A stretch of 37,910 bases of DNA from NCBI GenBank assembly GCA_013140555.1, contig JABFSO010000395.1:1-37910 (forward strand), in the 5' to 3' direction. Shown in pieces: positions 8,448 to 16,827 of the stretch (its first letter is position 1; every line of letters begins with the position of its first letter). This DNA comes from Cyclobacteriaceae bacterium (GTDB lineage: Bacteria; Bacteroidota; Bacteroidia; Cytophagales; Cyclobacteriaceae). The position numbers were made by a program, and so were the translations under genes. The notes under the pieces are model-generated. The model did not search any database and was not told the DNA's origin. It worked only from the letters and a program-made list of their open reading frames with translations.

Positions 8448-9707
8448 ATGCGATTATTTACCAAAACATGTGTGCTGATGCTGACTACTCTAGTCGTATT
8501 CAATGCCAACGCTCAAGATGAAGGATTCATCTACGGAAAAGTTTACACCATCGATAACAAGGTGTATGAGGGACCCATTCGCTGGGGAAAGGAAGAAGTG
8601 TATTGGACAGACATTTTCAATGCAGGTAAAGAGCGAAATCAGAATCTGCGTTACCTCTCATCGCGCGATCGCGACAAATTGGATGACCGACAAAGCACTT
8701 GGGATAATTGGAACAACGGCAATTGGTACCGCTGGTTTAGCAACTGGGGCGATAAACGAAATGATTATGACAACGATTATGAACACCAATTCGCCTGTCA
8801 GTTTGGTGAGATTAAAAGCATCACACCATCGGGGCGCAAGTATGTTGATTTAGAAATGCAAAACGGTGATAAAGTCTCTTTGAAAGGCGAGGGCTACAAC
8901 GATGTGGGCGGAGAGATTCGTATCATGGATCCGGAAATGGGTGATCTGGATATGGACTGGGGAAGAATTCGCAAAATTGAATTCATGAAAACACCTAAAA
9001 CACTTTCGAATCGCTTTGGCACTCCCTTGTATGGAAAGGTAGAAGCGTTTGGTGAAACATTTACCGGATATATTCAGTGGGATCATGACGAGCGCCTCAG
9101 CACCGATAAACTGGACGGTGATGCAGACGATGGAAATATCTCGCTGGAATTTTCTAAAATCGTTTCCATTGAAAGGCGTGGCGGGCGTAGCATCGTAAAG
9201 CTGAAATCGGGCAGAGAGTTGACCATGGAAGGCAGCAACGATGTGGATAACGGAAATCGAGGCGTCATCATCATGAATAAAGATATGATCGCTGTAGATG
9301 TTCCATGGCGCGAGTTTGATAAAGTGACGTTCTCTGAACCCTCCGGCTCATTGGCAAGCTATGATCTGTTTGCTACACAAAAGCAGCTCAGTGGCTCAGT
9401 GGTGACGAAAGACGGGAAATCTCTCACTGGCAAGATTGTATTCGATCTGGATGAAGAATCAACCTACGAATTGCTACAAGGAAAACAAGGCGATTTTGAA
9501 GTGATCACTCCGTTTCGTGATGTAAAGCGCGTAGAGCCTATCAGCGACCATCGCTGCAGTATTGAGTTAAAATCCGGAAAGAAGATTACACTGGAAGATG
9601 CACAAGATGTAAATGATCGAAACCAGGGCGTTTTGGTATTTGCCAACGCGAAAAGTGATCCGGTATATGTATTGTGGGAAGATGTGAAATCCATCGATTT
9701 CAATTAA
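8448..9707 (+). CDS. Secreted three-repeat beta-rich protein, paralog of the gene at 5299
   Basis: 419 aa from ATG 8448. Residues 1-22 are a signal peptide ending NANAQ. It is a clear full-length paralog of the 5299 product, sharing among others GPIRWG.EEV.WTD.FNA, WD.DERLS.DKLDGD and SNDV..GNRGV. It shows the same three-module layout, with module ends MDWGRIRKIEF, VPWREFDKVTF and VLWEDVKSIDF. The first module has an insertion rich in W, N, D and R (about residues 75-105) that differs most from its partner. It stands alone behind its own predicted LytTR operator and is followed by a good terminator. Function unknown; the shared operator suggests it responds to the same signal as its paralog. 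Confidence 0.75.
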   Translation: MRLFTKTCVLMLTTLVVFNANAQDEGFIYGKVYTIDNKVYEGPIRWGKEEVYWTDIFNAGKERNQNLRYLSSRDRDKLDDRQSTWDNWNNGNWYRWFSNWGDKRNDYDNDYEHQFACQFGEIKSITPSGRKYVDLEMQNGDKVSLKGEGYNDVGGEIRIMDPEMGDLDMDWGRIRKIEFMKTPKTLSNRFGTPLYGKVEAFGETFTGYIQWDHDERLSTDKLDGDADDGNISLEFSKIVSIERRGGRSIVKLKSGRELTMEGSNDVDNGNRGVIIMNKDMIAVDVPWREFDKVTFSEPSGSLASYDLFATQKQLSGSVVTKDGKSLTGKIVFDLDEESTYELLQGKQGDFEVITPFRDVKRVEPISDHRCSIELKSGKKITLEDAQDVNDRNQGVLVFANAKSDPVYVLWEDVKSIDFN

Positions 9708-9729
9708 CACCTATTTGTCAGCTGAGCAG

Positions 9730-9763
9730 AAAACCCTGTCCGAATTGGATAGGGTTTTCTTTT
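9730..9763 (+). terminator. Rho-independent terminator after the second paralog
   Basis: AAAACCCTGTCC (9730-9741) pairs with GGATAGGGTTTT (9747-9758), a 12-bp stem with one G-T position and a 5-nt loop, followed by CTTTT. It closes the transcription unit of the gene ending at 9707 and, with the A-rich left arm, could also work in the other direction. Confidence 0.8.
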
Positions 9764-9881
9764 AATAGCTCGGCAACCAGTCGTTAGCCTGAGAATCTGA
9801 AATAAAAACAAATTGAAAATTTCTTAACATTTTCTTAATTGCACTCTCAACCACACCTAAACCGGTTGACGCAGCTGTAAG

Positions 9882-11522
9882 ATGTTTCGTTGGCTTACTT
9901 TATTCGTATTGCTTAGTGTGTCTTCCTTTGGTCAACAAATGGTGGAAGGCGTTATCGTAGATAAAGACACAGGCAAACCTGTTCCATTTGCTTCCATCGG
10001 CATAGTGGGTAGCTCCAAAGGCACCAGCAGCAACATCGAGGGTCAATTTTCACTTTCAATTACTGAGCCCTTCTCTTTAAAAATTACGTGCATTGGATAT
10101 GAAACGCTGGTCATCAGCTCAATTTCTGAAACTACACATATTGAGTTAAAGCCCATTGTAACCGAGTTAACCGCCATTGTGATATTGGACAAAAGTGTGA
10201 ACGCCAGACGCGTGATGCGAAAAGCTTTTGCCAATATTTCTAAGAACTATAGCACACAACCTTTTCTACAAAAATTCTTTTACCGCCATTACTGCAAAGA
10301 TGACAATGCCTATGGCCGGCTTATTGAAGCGGCAGTAGATGTGTGGAAAAACGATGGTTATCGTTCGGTACAGCAATCGGCAGGAGAAAAAGAATCTATC
10401 CGCATTTCGCAGTTGCGAAGAAGTTTGGATAAAACAGAAATTGCGCAGGGCCATGAGCCCATTTCGGTAGCAAATATTTTGCAAGCCGATTTGGTCGGAT
10501 ATCAATCATCTGCAAAAACAGAGTATCTCTCGTTCTACAGCGAGGTAAGCAACTTGCGCACCGATTTTGACAATTATGATTTCAGTTGCAGTGGTATAAC
10601 TTATTATGATGGACTGGAAGTTTATGAAATTGATTACGAGCACAAAAAAGATTCTGTGCTTACCACATCCGGAAATTACTTGCAACGTCCGATGGCACAA
10701 GGCACTCTCTACATCACGACTGATACATTTGCGTTCATTAAAACGGAAGACATTCGTACCTACGGAGAAAACGCAACACGCACGACAACTTACTATCGAA
10801 AATACGATGATCGTTATTATCCCTATCATTTGATTCGCGAAGGTGAAAGCCAGACGGAAGATAAAAAAGGGCATTCTTTCCATATTGAATTGATGTCCGT
10901 AGAGGTGAAGCATGATGCTTCGGAAAAATTTACTGGCAAAATACCGGGTCGTGATGAGCTCTTGCAAATTCCTTATGATTCGGTGTATTGGAAAAGCAGC
11001 ACCATTTTGAAAACAACTCCATTGGAAGATGCGATCATCAGCGATTTGGGTGGAGGCGCCTCGCTCAGCAATCAATTCAATCGATACTACCAATACGAAA
11101 TGAATTTGCGTGATGGTGGTATGAATGGAGAAGCTAAATTCAATTGGTTGAAAGAAGACAGCAAAGGCACCCGCATTTTGTATTTAATTTTCTGGTCAAC
11201 TAATTTTCAATCCTATCTGGTAGATATGGAATTGGCCAAGCGCTTACATAAACAGTATCGAAACAAAATCACATTCGTTCTACTCGCGTTGGATGACGAT
11301 GAAGTGAAGTGGAAGCAAACTTTGGAAAAATTCAATTTGTATACTGATGGGATTATCAACTATCGCATAGGAAGTCATTCCCAATTAGTAGAAACATATC
11401 AGGTAAAAGATATTCCAAGATTTATATTACTCACACGCAATGGCGAAACCTTCGACTTGAATGCCAAGCGCCCCAGCAACCCGCTCCTGGAAAAAGACTT
11501 TCAGCTTTTAATGGGAAAATAA
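9882..11522 (+). CDS. CarboxypepD_reg-like protein with a C-terminal thioredoxin-like domain lacking cysteines
   Basis: 546 aa. Signal peptide at residues 1-18. Residues about 20-95 are a CarboxypepD_reg-like beta-sandwich (VEGVIVDKDTGKPVPFASIG, then GYETLVI), common at the N-terminus of Bacteroidota outer-membrane proteins. The middle region (about 100-410), with RRVMRKAFANI and many Tyr-rich strands, resembles the uncharacterised middle of such proteins. The last about 120 residues look like a thioredoxin-fold/TlpA-like domain (ILYLIFWSTNFQSYL, a helix, ITFVLLALDDD, then the cis-Pro-like DIPRFILLTRNGE), but the CxxC site reads WSTNFQS with no cysteine. A redox role is therefore unlikely, and binding or scaffolding is more plausible. 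It follows the terminator at 9730, so it is its own unit. Confidence 0.75.
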   Translation: MFRWLTLFVLLSVSSFGQQMVEGVIVDKDTGKPVPFASIGIVGSSKGTSSNIEGQFSLSITEPFSLKITCIGYETLVISSISETTHIELKPIVTELTAIVILDKSVNARRVMRKAFANISKNYSTQPFLQKFFYRHYCKDDNAYGRLIEAAVDVWKNDGYRSVQQSAGEKESIRISQLRRSLDKTEIAQGHEPISVANILQADLVGYQSSAKTEYLSFYSEVSNLRTDFDNYDFSCSGITYYDGLEVYEIDYEHKKDSVLTTSGNYLQRPMAQGTLYITTDTFAFIKTEDIRTYGENATRTTTYYRKYDDRYYPYHLIREGESQTEDKKGHSFHIELMSVEVKHDASEKFTGKIPGRDELLQIPYDSVYWKSSTILKTTPLEDAIISDLGGGASLSNQFNRYYQYEMNLRDGGMNGEAKFNWLKEDSKGTRILYLIFWSTNFQSYLVDMELAKRLHKQYRNKITFVLLALDDDEVKWKQTLEKFNLYTDGIINYRIGSHSQLVETYQVKDIPRFILLTRNGETFDLNAKRPSNPLLEKDFQLLMGK

Positions 11523-11712
11523 TTTTTTGAGAAGAGTATTCACCACCCAAATGCATAGGCGCATCAGATGGCTTCTATCTACGTGCTCTCTGATTCTATG
11601 TTTTCTAGGTGTTGAAAAAAAATCTCTTTTGAATCGTAAGATCGCCCCAGACTAATTTATGCATTGAACCTTTTAGAATGCATTGCGTATATTGTCTGCA
11701 ATTACGAATAAT

Positions 11713-12438
11713 ATGACGTTACAATCTCAAACCTCTCCACAACGATATGCACGCGCAGGAGGTGCTGCTTATCTGATCATTATCATTGCCGGAGCCTGTG
11801 GTGAGCTGCTCGTTCGAAATGCGATTATTGTTTCTGGCGATGCGATTGCAACACATACAAATTTACTTGCCTCTCAAAACACTTGGCGTATTGGTATAGC
11901 AGGCGATTTGCTGATGCACTTAATGGATTTGGTGGTATTGATGGCTTATTATTATTTGCTTCGCCCGATCAACAAAAATCTGGCTCAACTCGCTATTTTC
12001 TTTGGACTCATTCAAACGGCTGTTTTAGTAGCAAACAAAATGAACTTAGTCGTACCACTATTCTTTGTTGAAGACTCCGCTTATCTACAAGCGTTTACTA
12101 AAGAGCAAGTAGCGGCACTTTCTTATTTATCTATCAAAGCACACAATTACGGTTTTGGTGTCGGTCTTTTATTCTTTGGTGGAGAATGTCTCATAGATGG
12201 ATACTTGATTTACCGATCCGGATATCTTCCTCGCGCATTAGGTGTGATGATTGCCTCTGCCGGAGCAGGTTATCTGATCAATAGTTTCACACTGATACTC
12301 GCACCATCCTTAACTGAATATACATTCCCGATTTTGATGGGGCCTATTTTAATTGCGGAAACTTCCATGGCTCTTTGGCTATTATTCAAAGGTGTCAATA
12401 TGAATGAATGGAACAAAGTACAAGAGGCAACAAGTTGA
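11713..12438 (+). CDS. DUF4386-family integral membrane protein
   Basis: 241 aa from ATG 11713; a TTG 30 bp upstream in the same frame is a less likely start. There are about six hydrophobic helices. The pattern RYARAGGAAYLIIIIAG, then GDLLMHLMDLVVLMAYYYLL and LGVMIASAGAGYLINSF, is that of the DUF4386 family, whose function is not known to me. The GYLPRALG turn before the last pair of helices is also typical. It is separated by 190 bp from the gene before and 237 bp from the PadR gene after, so it is probably a single-gene unit. No terminator was identified on either side. Confidence 0.8.
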   Translation: MTLQSQTSPQRYARAGGAAYLIIIIAGACGELLVRNAIIVSGDAIATHTNLLASQNTWRIGIAGDLLMHLMDLVVLMAYYYLLRPINKNLAQLAIFFGLIQTAVLVANKMNLVVPLFFVEDSAYLQAFTKEQVAALSYLSIKAHNYGFGVGLLFFGGECLIDGYLIYRSGYLPRALGVMIASAGAGYLINSFTLILAPSLTEYTFPILMGPILIAETSMALWLLFKGVNMNEWNKVQEATS

Positions 12439-12675
12439 CAGCCGATTAAAAACAATCAGCTGGTTTTAATTCCATATTCGATGTAATCGATCGAGCTTTT
12501 ACTTTTCTCTATTCTCGATCACTTCAAACTAAATCGAATTCTTCGGTTGGTTGATAGAGTGAAAACAATTTTTTCATAGCACTCAAGTTAATAATTTCAT
12601 TCAGCAAACAGTTATTTGTTCTTAAAAACAGAAACTAATGTTCCGATTATCCGTACAATCCCAAAAATCGATTAA

Positions 12676-13008
12676 ATGAAAACGTATCTGGGTGAGTTTG
12701 AAGAAGTGGTGCTTTTAACAATCGCTTCGCTGGGCGATGAAGCCTATGGGGTCTCCATTCAAAACGACATAGAAAGTCGGTGCAAGCGTTCGATTAGCAT
12801 AGGAGCGCTGCATTCCACCATTACGCGGTTAGAAGAAAAAGGGTTTTTAAAATCGCGCATGGGTGGCGCTACAGCCGAACGAGGGGGGCGCAGCAAACGC
12901 TTTTATGAAGTGACCGCTGCCGGTAAAAAGGCAGTGACGGAAAGTAAAATGCTGCGCGATGAATTGTGGAGCTTGTCAAAAATTAAATTGTCCGCATCTA
13001 ACAATTAA
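12676..13008 (+). CDS. PadR-family transcriptional regulator
   Basis: 110 aa, short PadR class. The winged helix is clear: FEEVVLLTIASLGDEAYGVS, then ALHSTITRLEEKGFLKSRMG (recognition helix and wing) and GGRSKRFYEVTAAGKKAV. It ends 10 bp before the start of an FtsX-type permease. In Cytophagales and Acidobacteria such PadR genes commonly precede permeases with an extra N-terminal domain and are thought to repress them; the ligand is unknown. The 237-bp region upstream holds no other gene that I can see, and no convincing operator palindrome was found in it. Confidence 0.9.
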   Translation: MKTYLGEFEEVVLLTIASLGDEAYGVSIQNDIESRCKRSISIGALHSTITRLEEKGFLKSRMGGATAERGGRSKRFYEVTAAGKKAVTESKMLRDELWSLSKIKLSASNN

Positions 13009-13018
13009 TTCGAGCCAC

Positions 13019-15619
13019 ATGCAAACGCCTCAACCTCCGCGATTAGCAAAATTCATTTTCAACTGGTATTGCGGAAGCGCTCAAACGGAAGACTTGGTGG
13101 GCGATTTGGACGAACAGTTTCAACTACATGTTCAAAATCGATCGGCTCGTTATGCCTATTGGAAATACTGGCAGCAAGTTTTCTCCTTACTTTTTTCATA
13201 CGCAATCCGAAAACGAAAACGCGATTCGCAGATGAGTCATTTTACTTCCGGCTTCTCGTTGGATATGCTTCGTAGTTATTTTAAAGTAGCCATTCGCAAT
13301 GTATACCAATACAAATATATCTCGCTACTCAATGCATTTGGATTAGCGATTGGTATGTCTGTCAGTTTGCTATTGATTTCATTAGTCAGCTATGTTCGTA
13401 CGTATGATGACTTTCACGTCCACAAAGATCGTATCTATACCATTACCAGCACACGGTACGAAGGCATTGAAGAAATCGACTATGCCAGCTCACCGATAGT
13501 ATTGGCCGATGAATTAGCTGCATTGCCAGAAATCGAAGAAGTCGTTCGAATTCAATCCGGTTTTAATGAAGAAATAAAAATGACGCAAGGAGGCATTCCC
13601 TTGCGGGGATACTATGTGGATCCTAATTTCCTTAAAGTTTTTAGCTATGATCTGATCAAAGGCGATGGCGAAGCTGCGCTTAAAAAACCCAATAACATCA
13701 TCTTGACTGAATCGGCCGCCATCAAGCTTTTTAATAGTTCTGATGTGATTGGAAAAACCATTGAATCGGAACAAGGTGGATTGCTGGAGATAGCAGCTGT
13801 TATGAAAGACCACCCCATCAATTCGCACCTCAAATTTGAGGCTTTGATTTCCTATGCCAGTCTGCCATTGTCTTCATTATCTATTCAAGAAAAGTGGACC
13901 CGCTATCAAAATCAATATGTATATCTGTTGTTGAATAAAAATGCCGATATCCAAACTGTAGAATCACATCTTCAAAAGATTGCTAAAGCTGCGTATGCAT
14001 CGTTTCCTGTTAAAGTACAATTTCAGTATCAACATCTGGATGACATCACCATGGGTCCCGATTATCGCAACGCGATAGGACCAAAGTGGGAGGCATCGGG
14101 AATGATTATCTTCGCTATTGTCTCAGCTTTAATTCTTTTACCAGCCTGCTTTAATTATACCAATATATCGATTGCCCGAGCTTTGAAACGATCCAAAGAA
14201 ATTGGGTTGCGCAAAACAATGGGCGGAGCGAAAAGGCAGATATTCTTTCAGTTTATTACAGAAACTATTGTTATCACATTCATTTCACTGCTTGGGTCAT
14301 TGCTACTCTTTTTTCTGATTCGCACGGAGTTTCAGCAATCATTGGTGGCTTCATCATCCCTAGATTTGAGTCTTACACCGCGCACTCTTTCTTTATTTGT
14401 CCTTTTTGCGGTATTGACCGGATTATTTGCCGGCATTTTTCCTGCTCTCTTTTTCTCGGGCTTAAATCCTATTCAGGCATTGAAGAGTAAAGTGATTGGC
14501 AATGGTTCGTCCAGTATGCGTGTGCGCAAAGTACTAACTGTATTTCAGTTCGCCCTTTCATTCTGTTTCATTCTCTCGCTCGTAGTATTCAGTCGGCAGT
14601 ATCGCTATTCCATCAATTTTGATTTTGGATTTAACAAAGAAAATGTGGTGGATGTAGAATTGCAAGGTGTTAATCCTTCACTTTTTAAATCTGAATTCGA
14701 ATCGTTTTCCTCAGTGCATGCATTATCGATGTCCTCCGATGTACTCGGGCTAAACTACTCCACCACGTGGGTGAAAGACATCGAAAAGGATTCTTCAGAA
14801 ATAGCACAGCTGTTTATTGACCCCAATTATCTGAACAATTTCGGGTTGACACTTCTTGCCGGCAAAAATTTTCCAAATGAAGTGTGGAAACAAGAACAAT
14901 ACATTATTGTGAATGAAGAGTTTTTAAGGGGGGAAAAAATCACCCAACCCATTGATGCCATAGGCCGCACCTACCGAGTGGATGATAAAGAATTAGAAAT
15001 CATCGGGGTAGTAAAAAACTTTCACTATGGCACATTGCGATTGCCCATCGACAAATTCTTTTTTCGATATGACCCCGCGCACTTTGCTTATGCCAATTTA
15101 AAAGTTGCCTCCACGGATGCATTCGCTTTGTTTACCGATTTTGAAAAAAGGTGGAAAAATGTAAGCGCGCTACCGCTGAAAGCAAACTTTTTTGAGGAGG
15201 AGTTAAACGAAGGGTATTCTATGTATATCGTACTCTTAAAAATGGTCGGCTTCCTGGGTTTGTTAGCCATTACCATTTCCCTGCTAGGGATGTTAGGCAT
15301 GGTGGTTTATACTTCAGAAACAAAAGCGAAAGAAGTGGGCATTCGCAAGGTAATGGGAGCCACCATGGCTAGTATAACATTTCTATTGTCGAAGGACTAT
15401 CTTAAGTTAATGATTTGGGCTATTGTTCTCTCGGCTGTGCCCATGGTATTTTTGTTTGATCTATTCTTAACACGCATTCAGTATTATAGTGTTCAGCTAA
15501 ACTTTTGGGATGTGTTGATCAGTATTGTTTTGCTAATTTCTCTGGGGCTCGCCACCATCGCCTCACAGACAATAAAAACGGCCAGTGCAAATCCTGCTGA
15601 TACGCTGAAAGTGGAGTAA
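13019..15619 (+). CDS. FtsX/MacB-type ABC transporter permease with permease prefix domain
   Basis: 866 aa from ATG 13019; a longer frame opens inside the PadR gene, but this ATG is 10 bp after its stop. Residues 1-70 are a soluble prefix (PPRLAKFIFNWYCG, then LVGDLDEQFQ) typical of the 'permease prefix domain 2' group. Next come a first transmembrane helix (about 108-128), a MacB-like periplasmic domain, three helices with the FtsX signature RSKEIGLRKTMGGAKRQIF, a second helix and periplasmic domain, and a final FtsX block with TKAKEVGIRKVMGA. It is thus a fused double permease. No ATPase is encoded nearby, so it either borrows one or acts as a mechanotransmitter. Substrate unknown; regulation by the adjacent PadR is likely. 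Confidence 0.9.
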   Translation: MQTPQPPRLAKFIFNWYCGSAQTEDLVGDLDEQFQLHVQNRSARYAYWKYWQQVFSLLFSYAIRKRKRDSQMSHFTSGFSLDMLRSYFKVAIRNVYQYKYISLLNAFGLAIGMSVSLLLISLVSYVRTYDDFHVHKDRIYTITSTRYEGIEEIDYASSPIVLADELAALPEIEEVVRIQSGFNEEIKMTQGGIPLRGYYVDPNFLKVFSYDLIKGDGEAALKKPNNIILTESAAIKLFNSSDVIGKTIESEQGGLLEIAAVMKDHPINSHLKFEALISYASLPLSSLSIQEKWTRYQNQYVYLLLNKNADIQTVESHLQKIAKAAYASFPVKVQFQYQHLDDITMGPDYRNAIGPKWEASGMIIFAIVSALILLPACFNYTNISIARALKRSKEIGLRKTMGGAKRQIFFQFITETIVITFISLLGSLLLFFLIRTEFQQSLVASSSLDLSLTPRTLSLFVLFAVLTGLFAGIFPALFFSGLNPIQALKSKVIGNGSSSMRVRKVLTVFQFALSFCFILSLVVFSRQYRYSINFDFGFNKENVVDVELQGVNPSLFKSEFESFSSVHALSMSSDVLGLNYSTTWVKDIEKDSSEIAQLFIDPNYLNNFGLTLLAGKNFPNEVWKQEQYIIVNEEFLRGEKITQPIDAIGRTYRVDDKELEIIGVVKNFHYGTLRLPIDKFFFRYDPAHFAYANLKVASTDAFALFTDFEKRWKNVSALPLKANFFEEELNEGYSMYIVLLKMVGFLGLLAITISLLGMLGMVVYTSETKAKEVGIRKVMGATMASITFLLSKDYLKLMIWAIVLSAVPMVFLFDLFLTRIQYYSVQLNFWDVLISIVLLISLGLATIASQTIKTASANPADTLKVE

Positions 15620-15665
15620 TATCATTGTCATCAAGCTTAACATTTTCTACATTGACAGAAAATGC

Positions 15666-16022
15666 ATGGGTATGACTCTTTATGGTATCAAAAATTGCAA
15701 TACAGTAAAGTCAGCGGTAGAATGGCTTAATCAACATCAGATTGCTTTTGATTTTCACGATTACAAAAAGGCGGGTATTACTGCTGCCAAGTTAAGCGAG
15801 TGGTGCAAACAAGTAGGATGGGAGAGTCTGGTCAACAAGCGCGGCACCACCTGGCGCCAATTAGATGAAGCCGTTCAAGCAAAAGTGACCAACGAAAAAG
15901 CAGCCATCGCTTTGATGCTTGAAAAAACCAGCGTGATTAAACGACCGCTGATCGAAGAGAAAGGCAAAGTGATATTGCTGGGGTTTGAGGAACATCAATA
16001 CAAGCAAGTCCTTCAGAAATAA
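15666..16022 (+). CDS. ArsC/Spx-like thioredoxin-fold protein (YffB type)
   Basis: 118 aa. The start MTLYGIKNCNTVKSAVEWL and the later EEKGKVILLGFEEHQY are hallmarks of the ArsC-like YffB group; a single catalytic-type cysteine sits in KNCNTVK. A second ATG at 15672, two codons in, may be the true start because relatives usually begin MTLYG. Members resemble arsenate reductase but mostly lack proven arsenate activity. A glutathione- or thiol-linked role has been proposed for some. It ends 16 bp before the NrtR-like gene on the same strand, so the two may share a transcript. No arsenic-resistance genes are nearby. Confidence 0.85.
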   Translation: MGMTLYGIKNCNTVKSAVEWLNQHQIAFDFHDYKKAGITAAKLSEWCKQVGWESLVNKRGTTWRQLDEAVQAKVTNEKAAIALMLEKTSVIKRPLIEEKGKVILLGFEEHQYKQVLQK

Positions 16023-16038
16023 ACCGGTTTAAGATCGA

Positions 16039-16722
16039 ATGAGTCAAAACATAAAAGTTTCTGTAGATGCAGTCGTATTTGGATACAATCCGGACGAAGG
16101 AGTTTCAGTGCTATTAATTACGCGCAAAAACGAGCCCTTTCAAAAATTCTGGGCATTGCCGGGCGGTCTTGTAAAAAATACCGAGTCATTGGAAGAGGCT
16201 GTTCAACGAGAACTAAAAGAAGAGGCGAGCATCGAAGTAAATTATCTGGAGCAACTTTATTCCTTTGGAAAACCGGGGCGCGACCCCCGCAATCGCGTCA
16301 TATCAATTGCCTACTATGCGCTGGTCCGTCCCGAAGATTATCAAATTGCAGCAAACACCGATGCAGAAGATGTGGCTTGGTTTAATATCAAGAAATTGCC
16401 CAAACTGGCTTTTGACCACAAGCAAATCGTAGAAACTGCTATTAAACGATTGAGAGGAAAAATTGCCTATGAACCCGTTGGCTTCGAATTGTTGGATAAA
16501 AAATTCGCTTTCTCCGATCTGGAAAAACTCTATCGCATTCTACTCGATCAGGAAATTGACAGACGCAATTTTAAAAAGAAAATCATGGCCTACGGTCTGC
16601 TCGAAGAATTGACCGAAAGCGTGCAGCGCGGAGCGGGCAGACCAGCCCGTCTGTTTCAGTTCAACAAAAAGAAATACTTCGAACTGAAAGAAAAAGGCTA
16701 CAATTTCGACCTCTTCCTGTAA
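16039..16722 (+). CDS. nrtR: NrtR-type Nudix-related transcriptional regulator of NAD metabolism
   Basis: 227 aa. Residues 1-150 are a Nudix fold; the Nudix box begins at G43, has E49, then R57-E58 and E61-E62, with only the usual glycine replaced by S64. Residues about 155-227 form a winged helix with a basic tail (RRNFKKKIMAYGLLEEL, then GRPARLFQFNKKKYFELKEK), as in NrtR and the related AraR regulators. NrtR repressors bind ADP-ribose or NAD-linked ligands and control NAD synthesis genes. The genes directly downstream are NMN adenylyltransferase-Nudix and nicotinamide phosphoribosyltransferase, which makes NrtR the better choice over AraR. Two similar palindromic sites surround the promoter in the gap that follows. 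The nearly intact Nudix box leaves some hydrolase activity possible. Confidence 0.88.
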   Translation: MSQNIKVSVDAVVFGYNPDEGVSVLLITRKNEPFQKFWALPGGLVKNTESLEEAVQRELKEEASIEVNYLEQLYSFGKPGRDPRNRVISIAYYALVRPEDYQIAANTDAEDVAWFNIKKLPKLAFDHKQIVETAIKRLRGKIAYEPVGFELLDKKFAFSDLEKLYRILLDQEIDRRNFKKKIMAYGLLEELTESVQRGAGRPARLFQFNKKKYFELKEKGYNFDLFL

Positions 16723-16744
16723 GCATTTCTAATCTAAACCTTAA

Positions 16745-16765
16745 TTAATGTAAAATTAACACAAA
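16745..16765 (+). promoter_or_regulatory. Predicted NrtR operator, upstream copy
   Basis: This 21-bp site matches the downstream operator (16798-16818) at 15 of 21 positions, most strongly in the shared right part TTAACACAAA versus TTTACACAAA. It ends 3 bp before the -33 element. The centres of the two sites are 53 bp apart, close to five helical turns, which would suit cooperative binding or looping. Confidence 0.5.
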
Positions 16766-16768
16766 TTA

Positions 16769-16801
16769 TTTGTTGGATATGAAACTGTGCCCTTATATTT
16801 G
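16769..16801 (+). promoter_or_regulatory. Promoter of the NAD salvage operon
   Basis: TTTG at 16769-16772, a 21-bp spacer and TATATTTG at 16794-16801 match the Bacteroidota consensus TTTG / TAnnTTTG. The predicted start of transcription is about 20 bp before the ATG at 16828, giving a short leader. Operator copies lie directly on both sides; the downstream one overlaps the -7 element. Confidence 0.7.
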
Positions 16802-16818
16802 CGTATATTTTACACAAA
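16798..16818 (+). promoter_or_regulatory. Predicted NrtR operator overlapping the -7 element
   Basis: A 21-bp inverted repeat, TTTGCGTA...TACACAAA, matches its own reverse complement at 16 of 21 positions with GTA...TAC at its core. It shares TTTG with the promoter -7 element and ends 9 bp before the ATG at 16828, so a bound protein would block RNA polymerase. The regulator is inferred to be the NrtR-like protein encoded immediately upstream. Confidence 0.6.
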
Positions 16819-16827
16819 TACAAACAT

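Noticed and set aside
10506-11093. 195-codon minus-strand open frame inside the CarboxypepD_reg gene
   Set aside because: It lies wholly antisense to a convincing gene, its translation shows no domain, and the cysteine-, arginine- and isoleucine-rich composition is that of a shadow frame.
15666-16022. Arsenate resistance function for the ArsC-like gene
   Set aside because: There are no ars transporter or regulator genes nearby, and the YffB-type features point away from a dedicated arsenate reductase.
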